Source: a virus
Strand: one strand, 5' to 3'
IMG/VR virus record: IMGVR_UViG_3300005613_000021
Location: 32,537 to 96,536 of that record
Length of the DNA stretch: 64,000 bases
Below are positions 46,470 through 55,804 of this stretch, piece by piece (positions within the stretch are counted from its first letter, which is position 1; every line of letters begins with the position of its first letter). The notes below the pieces were generated by a model, which was given only the letters and a program-made list of their open reading frames with translations, made no database searches and was not told the origin of the DNA. The position numbers and the translations under genes are program-made.

Positions 46470-47889
46470 TGTCAACTACAAATCCTTCTTCTTCGTCCAT
46501 ATTGCTATTCATTAATTCAAGTTTAGTTTTGCCTTCTGTAATTTTGGCACACCAGCCCTTCATATTACAGTTGATATAGTCATTATCGTCTAATCCTCCT
46601 CCGTGTCTACTGATAACAGGTATTAGTTTTCTATTCCCAGCAGAAGGGCCATCTTCAGATATTTCTTCGTCGCTTTTTCTCTTAAAGATAGTAAAGTTAC
46701 TACACAACCAAATAATTCTATCTGATCCACTAGCAGTATCAGTACTTTCTTTTGTTATGCCATCTCTATTTAATTGGATAAATGAAACTATTGGTATTTT
46801 GTACTTACTGGCAAAATTATGTAAGCTGGTCATCATAAAACCAAGTAGTTGATACTCCTTCATATCTGATGATAATCCTTGAGTATCCATAAGTTTTAGA
46901 TAATCATAGAACACAACGCAATCCTTAGCTGTGCCATCGTCATTCAGTCCCACATCTTTAATTAGCCACCTTTTCATAATAGACAGTTGCTCATCAAAAG
47001 ATTTGCCAGCAATAGATTTGTGATAAAATTTCATTTTGCTTAGTTCTTCTGCTGCTTTGTTTATTTTATTTAGCGAAGCGTGGGATTCTGCAAATTTACC
47101 AGTCTCTATCTTGTTGATCTCTATCTCAGTCATCATAGCAATAAGTCTATTTATATGGTCTACTTTGGTCATTTCAGTATCCATATTTAAAACGGGGATA
47201 CCTCTCTTTGCTATGTTTAAACCCATGTTATCAGACAGTAATGTTTTGCCTGTTTTTGGTCGTGCTGCAATTACGTTGATTGTGCTTTTTCTTAAGCCCC
47301 CTCCAATAGATTGATCATATACAGGAAAGCCAGTAGGAATACCTACTTGGTCTATTGGGTTCTCTATTAATTCTTGAATATATTCTTCTAATCCTTTAGA
47401 CATCTGCTCTGGGGCAGCATCGTCATTATTGATAAGATTAGTAAAGTCAAATATAGGATCTTCTGCTAGAGAAATAATGTGAGATATTGTTTCTGATCCA
47501 TTTATGGAGTCGATATTCTTTTGTGCATCACCAAGCTGTTTCTTCAAAAGTCTAGCTATTTTTAGTTTACATATTTTACTAGCAAACTTTTTTACGTTGT
47601 CTATATGTATGGGAAAATTTAAAACAGCCTGAAGATGATGCAGTTCTTCCTTTTTAGCAAAATAATCTGAGTATCCTAATTCTTTAGCTTGAGAAAGTAT
47701 TGAGGCTATATCAATAGCAGTAACATTTTCTTCACATAGTTTTTTTATGCAATCAAAAATTAGCTTATTACTATCTATTGTAAAGCATTCAACATCAACA
47801 ATATCAGAAATTTCCAAATAAATATTATCAGTGTATTTGCAAATTCCAGACAATACGGCTCTTTCAGCAGCAGTATCACTGAGACTCAT
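46441..47889 (-). CDS. DnaB-like replicative helicase
   Basis: A 482-residue hexameric helicase. An N-terminal helical domain (TAAERAVLSGICKY; IASILSQAKELG) is followed by a RecA-like motor with Walker A ARPKTGKT at 209-216 and Walker B VVFYDYLKLM. The sensor loop VSFIQLNRDG and the arginine-finger region near KLIPVISRHGGG follow. GGAGGT lies six bases before the ATG. It unwinds the fork for the three-piece polymerase and is coupled to the primase. Confidence 0.94.
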   Translation of the reverse strand: MSLSDTAAERAVLSGICKYTDNIYLEISDIVDVECFTIDSNKLIFDCIKKLCEENVTAIDIASILSQAKELGYSDYFAKKEELHHLQAVLNFPIHIDNVKKFASKICKLKIARLLKKQLGDAQKNIDSINGSETISHIISLAEDPIFDFTNLINNDDAAPEQMSKGLEEYIQELIENPIDQVGIPTGFPVYDQSIGGGLRKSTINVIAARPKTGKTLLSDNMGLNIAKRGIPVLNMDTEMTKVDHINRLIAMMTEIEINKIETGKFAESHASLNKINKAAEELSKMKFYHKSIAGKSFDEQLSIMKRWLIKDVGLNDDGTAKDCVVFYDYLKLMDTQGLSSDMKEYQLLGFMMTSLHNFASKYKIPIVSFIQLNRDGITKESTDTASGSDRIIWLCSNFTIFKRKSDEEISEDGPSAGNRKLIPVISRHGGGLDDNDYINCNMKGWCAKITEGKTKLELMNSNMDEEEGFVVDNDKEEIPFA

Positions 47890-47892
47890 TGA

Positions 47893-48285
47893 TCAACCTC
47901 CAGACCTAGAACACGCATTACACTTATACCTAGTTGGTTCATTGACTAATACCGGATTTATTTCCTCTTTCTTGCCACATACACGACAAGACACCTTAAT
48001 AGTATTGAATGAACGGGTTCTTGGACAGGGATCTAGAACCTTAAGTTTTTTATCAATTGCCGTATCTTCTTTAAACATATTTCTTTCCGGCATACTATCA
48101 AATTTATTTGTTGAAGTCGTCTTGGTTTTTTTTATATTGGCTACGATACTATTTTTGGTTGGTGTTGTTTTTCTTGTTGATTTTTTCTTAGGCTTCTCTT
48201 CTTCTGTTGTCTTTTCTTCTTCGTCATCAACCAAAGCCATAAGTAATTTATAGATTTGTTCAACTGTTTCTTTTTTATTGCTCAT
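47893..48285 (-). CDS. Small zinc-ribbon protein with a charged linker
   Basis: A 130-residue protein. An N-terminal helix is followed by a Lys/Glu/Thr-rich disordered linker. A C-terminal zinc ribbon has Cys100, Cys103, Cys122 and Cys125 (CRVC then CNAC). Its stop lies in the ribosome site of the helicase gene, so the two are coupled. It could be a loader or adaptor for the helicase, but that is only context. Confidence 0.65.
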   Translation of the reverse strand: MSNKKETVEQIYKLLMALVDDEEEKTTEEEKPKKKSTRKTTPTKNSIVANIKKTKTTSTNKFDSMPERNMFKEDTAIDKKLKVLDPCPRTRSFNTIKVSCRVCGKKEEINPVLVNEPTRYKCNACSRSGG

Positions 48286-48757
48286 TTCGCACCTTGTTTC
48301 TTTGTATGTTTAGCAGAATGTCCGAAAGATTTTTAATTCCATTGGCCATGTACTGTAGACGATCAGCTCTCATTTTGGCATATTTTTTTATTTTATTTAA
48401 TGCGTTGGCATTGTCATTATGCTTAATTGCTTGAGAAGATTTTTCAACATAGCCGTATCCTTTATATGAATTGATTTCATCTGCTATTGTTTCCTTAATA
48501 TTTTCTTCTGCCCAATTACATCTTGCCAATTCTCTGTTTAAGCTTCTTTGAATATGAAAACTAAATTGTCCTAATCTGTATGCTATTTCTCCACAATCTT
48601 GTGGTGTCATAGTCTCTAAAACTTTTCTGTCCATAGAAAAATAATGCTCTAATTCTTCATTAGCAAATTGATCGTTTTTATATTGAGGTAAACCTATGCC
48701 CTTTTCATACTCATCAAGTATTTCGTCCCACTCTTTTACTTTATCTTTAGTGTTCAT
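48275..48757 (-). CDS. Helical protein of the recombination-replication group
   Basis: A 160-residue, mostly helical and charged protein (acidic N-terminal half, basic C-terminal half). It overlaps both neighbours. It lies between a RecA-like recombinase with its nuclease neighbour and the helicase, where T4-like phages place recombination mediators of similar size (UvsY). I see no diagnostic motif for UvsY, so this is only a guess from position. Confidence 0.6.
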   Translation of the reverse strand: MNTKDKVKEWDEILDEYEKGIGLPQYKNDQFANEELEHYFSMDRKVLETMTPQDCGEIAYRLGQFSFHIQRSLNRELARCNWAEENIKETIADEINSYKGYGYVEKSSQAIKHNDNANALNKIKKYAKMRADRLQYMANGIKNLSDILLNIQRNKVRNEQ

Positions 48758-49154
48758 TTAATCTATCTTCCCATTCCTGTATACTTAGATTATAAGGCAG
48801 TTCAATATAAGTAATGAAGTTTTTTTCACACCACTCTTGTTTTTGCCTGTCTTTTTTCTGTGCTTTGAGAAAATTTAATTTTGTAGTATGGTAAAACGGA
48901 ATAAACTTATAGTGCTGTTCGCCGTGTACCTCTATACATTTTTTAATCATTGGGATATAAAAATCTAAAAACAATGTATCTTTTCTATTTATAGGTATAG
49001 ATACTTCTTCTAAGATTTGTAAAGTTGGATACTTTGTATGTAACAGTCTTCTTGCCTGAATATGATAAGTCGATTTATTTGTGGCTGTTGCTTTTGATAT
49101 ATATCCTTTTAACTGCCATTTTTTAATATTGTCATCCAGATCAATAATATCCAT
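48747..49154 (-). CDS. Small Vsr-like/PD-(D/E)XK nuclease
   Basis: A 135-residue protein. The core is LFLDFYIP then KKCIEVHGEQHYKF, with Asp, Glu and His in the arrangement of Vsr-like enzymes, followed by KKDRQKQEWCEKNFITYIELP. It lacks the N-terminal DNA-binding modules of the two larger homing enzymes in this window. It starts on the stop of the RecA-like gene (TAATG). It may be a resident recombination nuclease rather than a mobile one. Confidence 0.7.
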   Translation of the reverse strand: MDIIDLDDNIKKWQLKGYISKATATNKSTYHIQARRLLHTKYPTLQILEEVSIPINRKDTLFLDFYIPMIKKCIEVHGEQHYKFIPFYHTTKLNFLKAQKKDRQKQEWCEKNFITYIELPYNLSIQEWEDRLNEH

Positions 49155-50161
49155 TATAAACCCAACGCTTGATTGATTTGTTGAGACAAAGAATCATAAA
49201 CATCGCCATTATTTATTAAAAAGTCTCTTGCTTTTTCTGCTCCTTGAAACTTAGGATTGTCTTCAACAGTTGTGAAGGTATACCAAGCCCCACCCTTATT
49301 AATTAAGCCAATATCTACAGCAAGATTAAACAATTCCATATACTTATCTATACCTTCTCCATACCTAATATAACTTGTGGTTGTTGCTCCAGGAGGCCCA
49401 AGAGCAGAACACACCACTTGCCATTCAACCTCTTGTCCTATTTGTGTGTTTTCTTTTCCTAGTAGCCAAGGACTAAATCTTTTTGCTCTTAGCTTAATGT
49501 CTGTTTGATAAGCAATAGCCTGTCCAGACTTTTCTTTGAATTCAGCACCATATCCAGTAGGATTTCCCATAAGATGTGTAATGCCTATTACTATATTTTT
49601 ATTTACAGGAATAACATTGGCAACTTTTCTGCAAAATTTTGCTAATAGCTTTGCTCCATCAGCTCTTTGCATTTTATTCATATCACTAGTTATTTCTGCC
49701 TCTGTACATAAAGCAGAATATGAGTCTATAATTACGATGCTTCCTGGCTCTTGATTAATAATTTGTTCAGCTATTTGTAGGTATTCTTCTGCATGTAAAA
49801 TTTTCCCTTGAGTAGAACCTATCAGGGTAAATCTGTTTAAGTCTAAACCCTTAATTCCCTCTATATCTCTCTTTTTCAATCTACCTTCGATGTTTAGATA
49901 ATACACATGTCTAGGCTTTTCTAAGCTTCCTTGGTATTTAGGATCCAACGCAGTTGCGGCTAAACTTAAAGAAGTAACTGTTTTACCACATTTGGGCTGC
50001 CCAGTCAATACCACAAAGCTACCTTCTGGAACACCACCCTGCAATGCCATGTCGAGTGCTGGACTAACTGGGATAACTATTGTTTGTTTTTCTTTTATAG
50101 AATTTCCGGAGAGCAATATGTCATCTCCAAAAGTTTTCTTAATTGTTGCTTCAATTGTCAT
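49154..50161 (-). CDS. RecA/UvsX-like recombinase
   Basis: A 335-residue strand-exchange ATPase. Walker A is TGQPKCGKT at 53-61, Walker B is SIVIIDSYSAL, and loop-1-like sequence follows (TSDMNKMQRADGAKLLAKF). Later marks are IVIGITHLMGNP (sensor) and a basic KSGQAIAYQTDIKLRAKRF. The C-terminal segment resembles that of phage recombinases. AAGGA precedes the ATG. With the Rad52/Erf-like protein, RecB-like nuclease and SSB it forms a full recombination set. Confidence 0.9.
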   Translation of the reverse strand: MTIEATIKKTFGDDILLSGNSIKEKQTIVIPVSPALDMALQGGVPEGSFVVLTGQPKCGKTVTSLSLAATALDPKYQGSLEKPRHVYYLNIEGRLKKRDIEGIKGLDLNRFTLIGSTQGKILHAEEYLQIAEQIINQEPGSIVIIDSYSALCTEAEITSDMNKMQRADGAKLLAKFCRKVANVIPVNKNIVIGITHLMGNPTGYGAEFKEKSGQAIAYQTDIKLRAKRFSPWLLGKENTQIGQEVEWQVVCSALGPPGATTTSYIRYGEGIDKYMELFNLAVDIGLINKGGAWYTFTTVEDNPKFQGAEKARDFLINNGDVYDSLSQQINQALGL

Positions 50162-50571
50162 TCTAAATCCTTAAGTTTGGATATGATATTTTTCTTTGTT
50201 TTTCCTATCATGTATTTATTGTTTTCTTTTCTTTCATAACTATTATTTAAACTAGTGTTTTCTGATTTAAGCTTTTCTTGTTCTTGCTCTATAATAGCTA
50301 TTAGATGTGGAGCCCTCAAGGAATAAATTTTTAAGCTTTTCGGGCTATTTAAAGCTCTTATTATTGCTTTGCAGTCATATTTTTTTAAAAGTTTATTAGC
50401 AGAACCTATTTGATTTCTATAGTATGATGCCCAGTCTTTATGTGTCCAAAATCTATAATGCAAGTCTAGCTTATTTTTTTTTGCATAGTGCTCGCATATA
50501 ATCTCTGTAATATATTGTGCAGCACTCACTTCCTTATTATTTGAGTACTTTGAAATATATTTGTTATTCAT
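50158..50571 (-). CDS. Unknown protein upstream of the recombinase
   Basis: A 137-residue basic helical protein (Lys and Asn rich). It shows KDWASYYRNQIGSANKLLKKY, which may be a DNA-binding helix pair, and a charged C-terminal tail. It is coupled to the recombinase by an ATGA overlap. Family not recognised. Confidence 0.6.
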   Translation of the reverse strand: MNNKYISKYSNNKEVSAAQYITEIICEHYAKKNKLDLHYRFWTHKDWASYYRNQIGSANKLLKKYDCKAIIRALNSPKSLKIYSLRAPHLIAIIEQEQEKLKSENTSLNNSYERKENNKYMIGKTKKNIISKLKDLE

Positions 50572-50899
50572 TAATTTTGTGGATACTGTGGCTGTGACGA
50601 GATACGGGTGTAGATAATGATTTTTTAAATGCGTCTGCTGTTTGAGATGCTTCTTTTGTCATTACTGCTACAGTATTATTTCCTTTAGAGTCTGTTTTCC
50701 TAATCATTAAATCTTTAGATTTCAATGGTCCTGATTTAGTAGTTTGTATAGCATTATTCTTGTTTGGTTTACAGTTTTTTTCGATGAATTTATTTACAAC
50801 ATCTGTAGGTATTTTAAGCTCTTTAACAATTTGTGTAACTTCATTTCCTTCAGACACCATCCATTGAATAGCGTACTTTTGTGATTTATTTAGTCTCAT
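50564..50899 (-). CDS. Small helix-turn-helix-like protein
   Basis: A 111-residue protein. The first 50 residues read as three helices (KSQKYAIQWMVSEGNEVTQIVKELKI split over helix-turn-helix spacing), like small sigma-type or Hin-type DNA-binding domains. The remainder is polar. GGGAG precedes an ATG that overlaps the previous stop. A regulator role is possible but unproven. Confidence 0.55.
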   Translation of the reverse strand: MRLNKSQKYAIQWMVSEGNEVTQIVKELKIPTDVVNKFIEKNCKPNKNNAIQTTKSGPLKSKDLMIRKTDSKGNNTVAVMTKEASQTADAFKKSLSTPVSRHSHSIHKINE

Positions 50900-51273
50900 A
50901 GTAACTCCCTATTTGCGTTATTGAGCCATGCAATATTTTTTGTTCTTAAAAAGGATATATATAAGTCAAAAACTTTTGAATTTACCCTCTTAAAATTAAA
51001 TTCGTTTTTACCTATTTTAGCTAAGACTTTATTTGGTCTGCCCTCTGAAAATAATCCTATAGGATTATATACTCTATTATCTAATCCTATTTTTATAAGG
51101 TGTTGACCATTGATGCTTTTAGCAAATGTATTTTTTGTTTCCCTATTCTGTCTAGTGTTGCCATCACTATCTATAAAATCCTGCATTCCAAATACAGTGT
51201 AGAATTTATCTTCTTTTTTTTTAGTGTGTGTTATATTAGATCTATCTACGGTAAATTCTTCAAATTCTGTCAT
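50896..51273 (-). CDS. Unknown small protein
   Basis: About 125 residues, beginning MTEFEEFTVDRSNI. I prefer the ATG at 51273 over the one at 51285, because GGAGATAATT sits just before it. The protein has a mix of strands, and ends FLRTKNIAWLNNANRELL. No recognised motif. Confidence 0.6.
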   Translation of the reverse strand: MTEFEEFTVDRSNITHTKKKEDKFYTVFGMQDFIDSDGNTRQNRETKNTFAKSINGQHLIKIGLDNRVYNPIGLFSEGRPNKVLAKIGKNEFNFKRVNSKVFDLYISFLRTKNIAWLNNANRELL

Positions 51274-51275
51274 AA

Positions 51276-51617
51276 TTATCTCCACTTTACTTTATTCTGT
51301 TTTTTAATCCTAGACATGCCCTTTGGCAATTCTTTAGCTAAGTCATTATCTTTATATTCATTATGTTTTTTATCTAATGCTATTCTTTCATCTGAAGAAA
51401 ATCTATCACGATTACGATTAGCTAAGTCTCCTATAGTTTTTAGTTCACTATCGGACTTTTTCACAGACGCAGATTGGCTTAGAACATCCTCAATATAATT
51501 TCTTCTACACGTTTTGTTGCACTTCTTACATTTGGTTTTTTCCTTATAGTCACGTATACTAAAAAAAAGTTCAAAAGCTGTATCGCAAGTTTCGCAAAAA
51601 TAACTATAATTCGGCAT
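51276..51617 (-). CDS. FmdB-like zinc-ribbon protein
   Basis: About 113 residues from the ATG at 51617. The N-terminal MPNYSYFCETCDTAFELFF then CKKCNK is the FmdB-type zinc ribbon (two CxxC pairs). The remaining part is charged. The ATG overlaps the HNH stop (TAATG), which is why I prefer it to the upstream ATG at 51650. Such proteins are common in phages; the role is unknown, perhaps a transcription or nuclease accessory factor. Confidence 0.75.
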   Translation of the reverse strand: MPNYSYFCETCDTAFELFFSIRDYKEKTKCKKCNKTCRRNYIEDVLSQSASVKKSDSELKTIGDLANRNRDRFSSDERIALDKKHNEYKDNDLAKELPKGMSRIKKQNKVKWR

Positions 51618-52186
51618 TATCCTATCAAGTCTCCTATGTAAGTATGCCATTGCTCTGGTAGGTCATGCAATATAGTATCCAATTGGTATGCTAATGGCAA
51701 GTATTTTAAAGTTTTTTTTGGAATAAAAGGCTCTTTCTTTAATGGCATATTTGCTTGTTGTGGTGTTTTATTTGATTTTTTTAAATTACAATGAATACAA
51801 GCTGTAACTATATTTGTCCAACAAGTTGGGCTACAGCTTTCTTTCCAAATTGATTTTGGTATTACATGGTCATATGTTAATTTATTTATAGAAAACTTTT
51901 TATTGCAATATTGACACGTAAAATTATCTCTAATAAAAACATTTTTACGTGAAAAATTAACATCCTTATTGAGAATCTTAAAATACTTTTTAGTTTTAAT
52001 AATAGATGGGATACTTATAGGTCCATTACAACCAATAACTGTATCTGTATTATGATATTCTATAATGTCTATGTTTTCAAAATAATCGTGACTATATCTA
52101 AAAAACCATATCATGGCTTTTTTCCAATCTATGATTTTTATTGGAGTATAGTCAGCATTTAATACTAGACAATTTTTATGTGTCAT
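51617..52186 (-). CDS. HNH endonuclease
   Basis: A 189-residue HNH nuclease. The zinc knuckle is CQYCNKKF and CIHCNLKK, around LTYDHVIPKSIWKES, the His-Val-Ile-Pro centre, then NIVTACIHCNLKKS. The N-terminal half (VLNADYTPIKIIDWKKAM) is the domain common to this subfamily. It overlaps the PhoH gene by four bases (ATGA). It could be a resident nuclease or a homing enzyme. No intron break is seen nearby. Confidence 0.92.
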   Translation of the reverse strand: MTHKNCLVLNADYTPIKIIDWKKAMIWFFRYSHDYFENIDIIEYHNTDTVIGCNGPISIPSIIKTKKYFKILNKDVNFSRKNVFIRDNFTCQYCNKKFSINKLTYDHVIPKSIWKESCSPTCWTNIVTACIHCNLKKSNKTPQQANMPLKKEPFIPKKTLKYLPLAYQLDTILHDLPEQWHTYIGDLIG

Positions 52187-52917
52187 TGTAATTTGTAAAC
52201 GATATCCGCAATGATTGGATTTCTAATGATATCTGTAGTTTCTAGAGCAGAAAAACCTATATTTTTGGTATCTTGTAATTTATTTATTATTGTTTGAAAA
52301 CCACCCTTTTTTCTATCTTCTAAATCTGACTGTTCAGTATCTCCAGTAAGAATCATTTTACTATCCATTCCAATTCTTGTCAATAGCATTTTTAGTTGAT
52401 CGTAAGAAGCATTTTGACATTCATCTGCTACTATGAAAGCATTATGAAAACTTCTACCTCTCATAAGGCCAAGTGGAACTATCTCTATTTGATGTGTATT
52501 TTGTAATTTTCCACGATGTCTATCAGATAGAAAATAATTAATCTCATCAAACAATGGCAACAAATAAGGATGCAATTTTTCTTCAGCTGTTCCAGGTAAA
52601 AACCCTAGTTTTTCTCCAGCTTCTACAATAGGTCTTGTAATTATTACCTTTTTAATTTTGTGATCAAGCAAATATTCTAATGCCATACCAACTGCGATAT
52701 GTGTTTTACCAGACCCAGCAATACCTTGACAGAAAGTAATAGTATTTTCAGCTACTGTTCTAATATACTCTTTCTGATTAATTGTTCTAGGCTTTAGTCT
52801 ATTTTTAAAACCTACTATAATTTCTTCAGGTTTTTCAAATCTGTCTTTTTTATTGTCTAGAACACTAAAATTTTTATTGGTATTATTGCGATTTTTTCTT
52901 TTTCTCAAGGTAACCAC
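52183..52917 (-). CDS. phoH: PhoH-like ATPase
   Basis: A 244-residue P-loop ATPase. Walker A is GIAGSGKTH at 65-73 and Walker B is FIVADECQNAS. Family marks are ITRPIVEAGEKLGFLPGT, PLGLMRGRSF and LTGDTEQSD. The start is uncertain: GTG at 52917, or TTG at 52908 with AAGGTGG five bases before it. PhoH-like genes are widespread in aquatic phages. The exact function is unsettled (RNA-related or phosphate-stress related). Confidence 0.92.
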   Translation of the reverse strand: MVTLRKRKNRNNTNKNFSVLDNKKDRFEKPEEIIVGFKNRLKPRTINQKEYIRTVAENTITFCQGIAGSGKTHIAVGMALEYLLDHKIKKVIITRPIVEAGEKLGFLPGTAEEKLHPYLLPLFDEINYFLSDRHRGKLQNTHQIEIVPLGLMRGRSFHNAFIVADECQNASYDQLKMLLTRIGMDSKMILTGDTEQSDLEDRKKGGFQTIINKLQDTKNIGFSALETTDIIRNPIIADIVYKLQ

Positions 52918-52936
52918 CTTTCAGGACAGAATAGGT

Positions 52937-55135
52937 TTAAATTAAACATGCTCCACCAGCACAACTAATCTCTTCTATTCCAGCGGTATTGTCCTCGGTT
53001 TCATGTAGTTGTGTATAATCAACCTTGGTAAAACTATTATATAGGTCAGTATAAATTTTCCAATTATATACATCTTTCATACAATAAGTTAAACGCCTAA
53101 TATCGTCGTTAAAATACTTTTTAGCAAACCTCCTCATTTTAGTGGCAAACATTTTTTTATCTTCACCGTCTTTGTCTGTTTCTTGATTTAATGTCATGTA
53201 GTCACACGATGCCCACAGGTTATTGTTGAAGGCGTTCAAGCCCAATTCAATTAAGCCAGAACACCACAACGCAGCATCTCCATATTCTTTAACAATCTCT
53301 CTGCTTGTATAAACAGTAGTAAATGGCGCCTGGGGATAGTCTTTGTCTCCGCTTTGAGGAATAAGACTGATACCTGCAAAATATTTGCGATTGTCATAAA
53401 TATATTTGGTTACATCTTCCCATTCTTCTGTCTTAACCGTAACAGTATTGCTAACGTTGTGACAAAGATAATCTTGAGTACATAAAGATCTATTTTTACC
53501 TGACTGTACCCAATTTTTTTGAGTATCTTTAACAACTGCAAGCATCTCTACGGCAGGAAGCTGATTTTTTAATTTAGAACCATCTGGAACTTCTATTGGG
53601 AATTTAATAACTTCATCAGTATTATTAGCAGACCAAGCAGATTTCTCACATGCATGAGGGTTATAGCTTTTAAAATATTGATAAGGAGGCTCTAGCACGT
53701 TGGCTTGTACATGCCTAATATATCTTTTTGCATGATGTGGATGTATACCTGAACTAGTGCCAAGCATAGAGCTAGATGTTCCCTCTGGCTTTAAACAAGT
53801 AACTCTTGCTGCCTGATTTATTTCTATCTTTTTAGACATTTCTTTGTTTGTTTCTACAGCAATTTTGGCACCAGCTTTTAATACCTTTTCTGTTAGTATT
53901 AAATCGTGCTTTTCCATTATTCCTGTCATTGAAACTCCAAGGAGAGCCTCTCTCTCGAAAATTTCTTCACTGTTTTTACCCAAATATTCTAATCCTGTAA
54001 ATCCAGCCTGTAAAGTACCTATCAACGCAGCTGCTTTGCATCTTTCATAAAAATCATCTTCATCTGCAATAGAAGAACAATTAATAGTGCTAAGATTGCA
54101 TCCTTGCCATCCTGATTCTCCTGTTTTTTCATTAACAGGCCACAGCGAGATTTCAACGCAAGGGTTGAAAACCATTTCTGTTGAATCGCCCCAAATAAAT
54201 CCTGGTTCTCCAAATTCTTTAACGCTCTCCATGAGATTTTTAAAATCTTCATACGAAGTACCATCTTTTAATAATAATGCCGAATTATTGCTTCTGGCTC
54301 TCTGTGGATTATCTATATACCAATTGCCGGTTTTAGCCTTTGCCATTTCTTCATCGTCTGCGCTGAACAAAGCCAAAGACGCACTTCTGCGCACGCCGCC
54401 CGATAACACAGCATCGCTACTGTGCATAACAATATCATAAGCATCAATGGGTCTGAGTTTTTTTTGTTCATTTGCTACACACCTGTCTAATAGTTCTCTA
54501 ATTTTTTCTAGTCCATTTTGTAATGGTTCAAAGCCTGGGGCTTTTCCAACACCAGACGTTAATGGAGAACCCTTTGGTCGTATTTGAGAATAATCAAAAA
54601 CTATATATTGATCTTTATACTCTTTAAATTTTGGTTCACTTGGCTTATTAAAATAAGAACTTAGCAACACACCAAGAGAATCAGCCCAACCCTCTATACT
54701 ATCTTCTATTACATATTTTACGCCCTTGTCTTTGTCTTTGGGCGTTTGAGAAAGTGTTGGTAGTTTTGATACATGGTGTTTTTGAACACTAAAGCCGGTA
54801 CCGCTGCCGCACAATAATAGCCAAAAACATTCTTGAAAAAACCTTAAACGATCACAATAACTTGCTGTACAATTATATAGCTTTGAATTACGCTTTAGAA
54901 TAGGATCGCCACCAAATTGCAAACACCTTTGACTACCCAGAATTTTCTTCTTGAACATCAAATCATATGCCCAATTTATTTCTTCGGCAATATTTTTGTC
55001 GGCATATTTGGTATGCATCATATTTCTCACTCTGTCTACGGCCTCTTTCCAAGTTTCTCTGCGACTTTCACTTTCAATCCAACGAGCATACTTACTAACA
55101 AATGTATAATTTTGAAGTTCATTTAGTGCCGACAT
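52937..55135 (-). CDS. nrdJ: Class II (B12-dependent) ribonucleoside-triphosphate reductase
   Basis: A 732-residue enzyme that makes deoxyribonucleotides with adenosylcobalamin, resembling the monomeric Lactobacillus type. The active site has NPCVEISL (Cys326 as thiyl radical, Glu328), partner cysteines Cys89 and Cys346, and CLKPEGTSSSMLGTSSG. The C-terminal tail ends SCAGGACLI, the redox pair that re-reduces the active site. AGGAG lies seven bases before the ATG. It needs host B12. It is next to dCMP deaminase. Confidence 0.95.
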   Translation of the reverse strand: MSALNELQNYTFVSKYARWIESESRRETWKEAVDRVRNMMHTKYADKNIAEEINWAYDLMFKKKILGSQRCLQFGGDPILKRNSKLYNCTASYCDRLRFFQECFWLLLCGSGTGFSVQKHHVSKLPTLSQTPKDKDKGVKYVIEDSIEGWADSLGVLLSSYFNKPSEPKFKEYKDQYIVFDYSQIRPKGSPLTSGVGKAPGFEPLQNGLEKIRELLDRCVANEQKKLRPIDAYDIVMHSSDAVLSGGVRRSASLALFSADDEEMAKAKTGNWYIDNPQRARSNNSALLLKDGTSYEDFKNLMESVKEFGEPGFIWGDSTEMVFNPCVEISLWPVNEKTGESGWQGCNLSTINCSSIADEDDFYERCKAAALIGTLQAGFTGLEYLGKNSEEIFEREALLGVSMTGIMEKHDLILTEKVLKAGAKIAVETNKEMSKKIEINQAARVTCLKPEGTSSSMLGTSSGIHPHHAKRYIRHVQANVLEPPYQYFKSYNPHACEKSAWSANNTDEVIKFPIEVPDGSKLKNQLPAVEMLAVVKDTQKNWVQSGKNRSLCTQDYLCHNVSNTVTVKTEEWEDVTKYIYDNRKYFAGISLIPQSGDKDYPQAPFTTVYTSREIVKEYGDAALWCSGLIELGLNAFNNNLWASCDYMTLNQETDKDGEDKKMFATKMRRFAKKYFNDDIRRLTYCMKDVYNWKIYTDLYNSFTKVDYTQLHETEDNTAGIEEISCAGGACLI

Positions 55136-55159
55136 ATTTACTCCTTAGAAATAATTGAC

Positions 55160-55230
55160 TTAGCCCTTATTTAAGAATGATTTGGTCATATGATATGATA
55201 AATCGTTAGTTAGAGGAAGCAAGGGCCTAA
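55160..55230 (-). promoter_or_regulatory. Possible leader structure upstream of the ribonucleotide reductase
   Basis: The 153-base gap 55136-55288 holds an inverted repeat, arms at 55160-55168 and 55221-55230 (pairing nine bases with one bulge), with a loop of 52 bases. It is the longest gap of this strand. I see no B12-box and no strong promoter, so a regulatory role is a suggestion only. Confidence 0.3.
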
Positions 55231-55288
55231 TAAAAATATGGGTTATGCTAATAACATACACCGTTAAACAAAGATGCTAAAACGTTTT

Positions 55289-55804
55289 TTAAAAATCTAT
55301 TTTTCTGATCCAATCGAAGTCTGGTGTAGTGTACACGATTTGTATTTTAGTTTGTTTGACAAAAATATCGAACCTTTCTTTTTCTTTATCGTCAAATAAT
55401 TTTGTTCCATGACTATCTGCCATTACTACCCTGGTGATTCCTTCTTGCCATAAAGCCATGATGCAATCATTACAACTTTGACCAGTTACATAAGCGATAC
55501 CATTATCTGGTCGTATTACGCAATTGCTTAGAGCATTTCTTTCTGCGTGAATCATCCATGAGTATTTTTCTGGACGAGAAGTAGGCAGAAATGAATCATT
55601 CATACCTTTAGGAAAACCATTATAACCAACACTTAAAATTCTGTGTTGTTGATCTGTAATTACGCAGCCGTGTTGAGTGTGTATATCGTGACTTCGTTGT
55701 GAAACAACTTTAGCAAGTCCGAGAAAATAGTCTGTCCAGTTTGGTCTCATATAAGTATTGTAACCGACAGTAAATAGATAGTCAAGAGCGTCTTTTGGCC
55801 ACAA
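55289..55804 (-). CDS. dCMP deaminase
   Basis: Up to 171 residues. Zinc and catalytic sites are IHAERNA (His86, Glu88) and CNDC (Cys111, Cys114), with the family phrase SQRSHDIHTQHGCVI. It turns dCMP to dUMP for thymidylate. The usual family start, MRPNWTDYFLGLAK, corresponds to an ATG at 55750 and is probably the true one; the first ATG (55804) would overlap the methyltransferase gene. A thymidylate synthase gene is not in the window. Confidence 0.93.
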   Translation of the reverse strand: MWPKDALDYLFTVGYNTYMRPNWTDYFLGLAKVVSQRSHDIHTQHGCVITDQQHRILSVGYNGFPKGMNDSFLPTSRPEKYSWMIHAERNALSNCVIRPDNGIAYVTGQSCNDCIMALWQEGITRVVMADSHGTKLFDDKEKERFDIFVKQTKIQIVYTTPDFDWIRKIDF

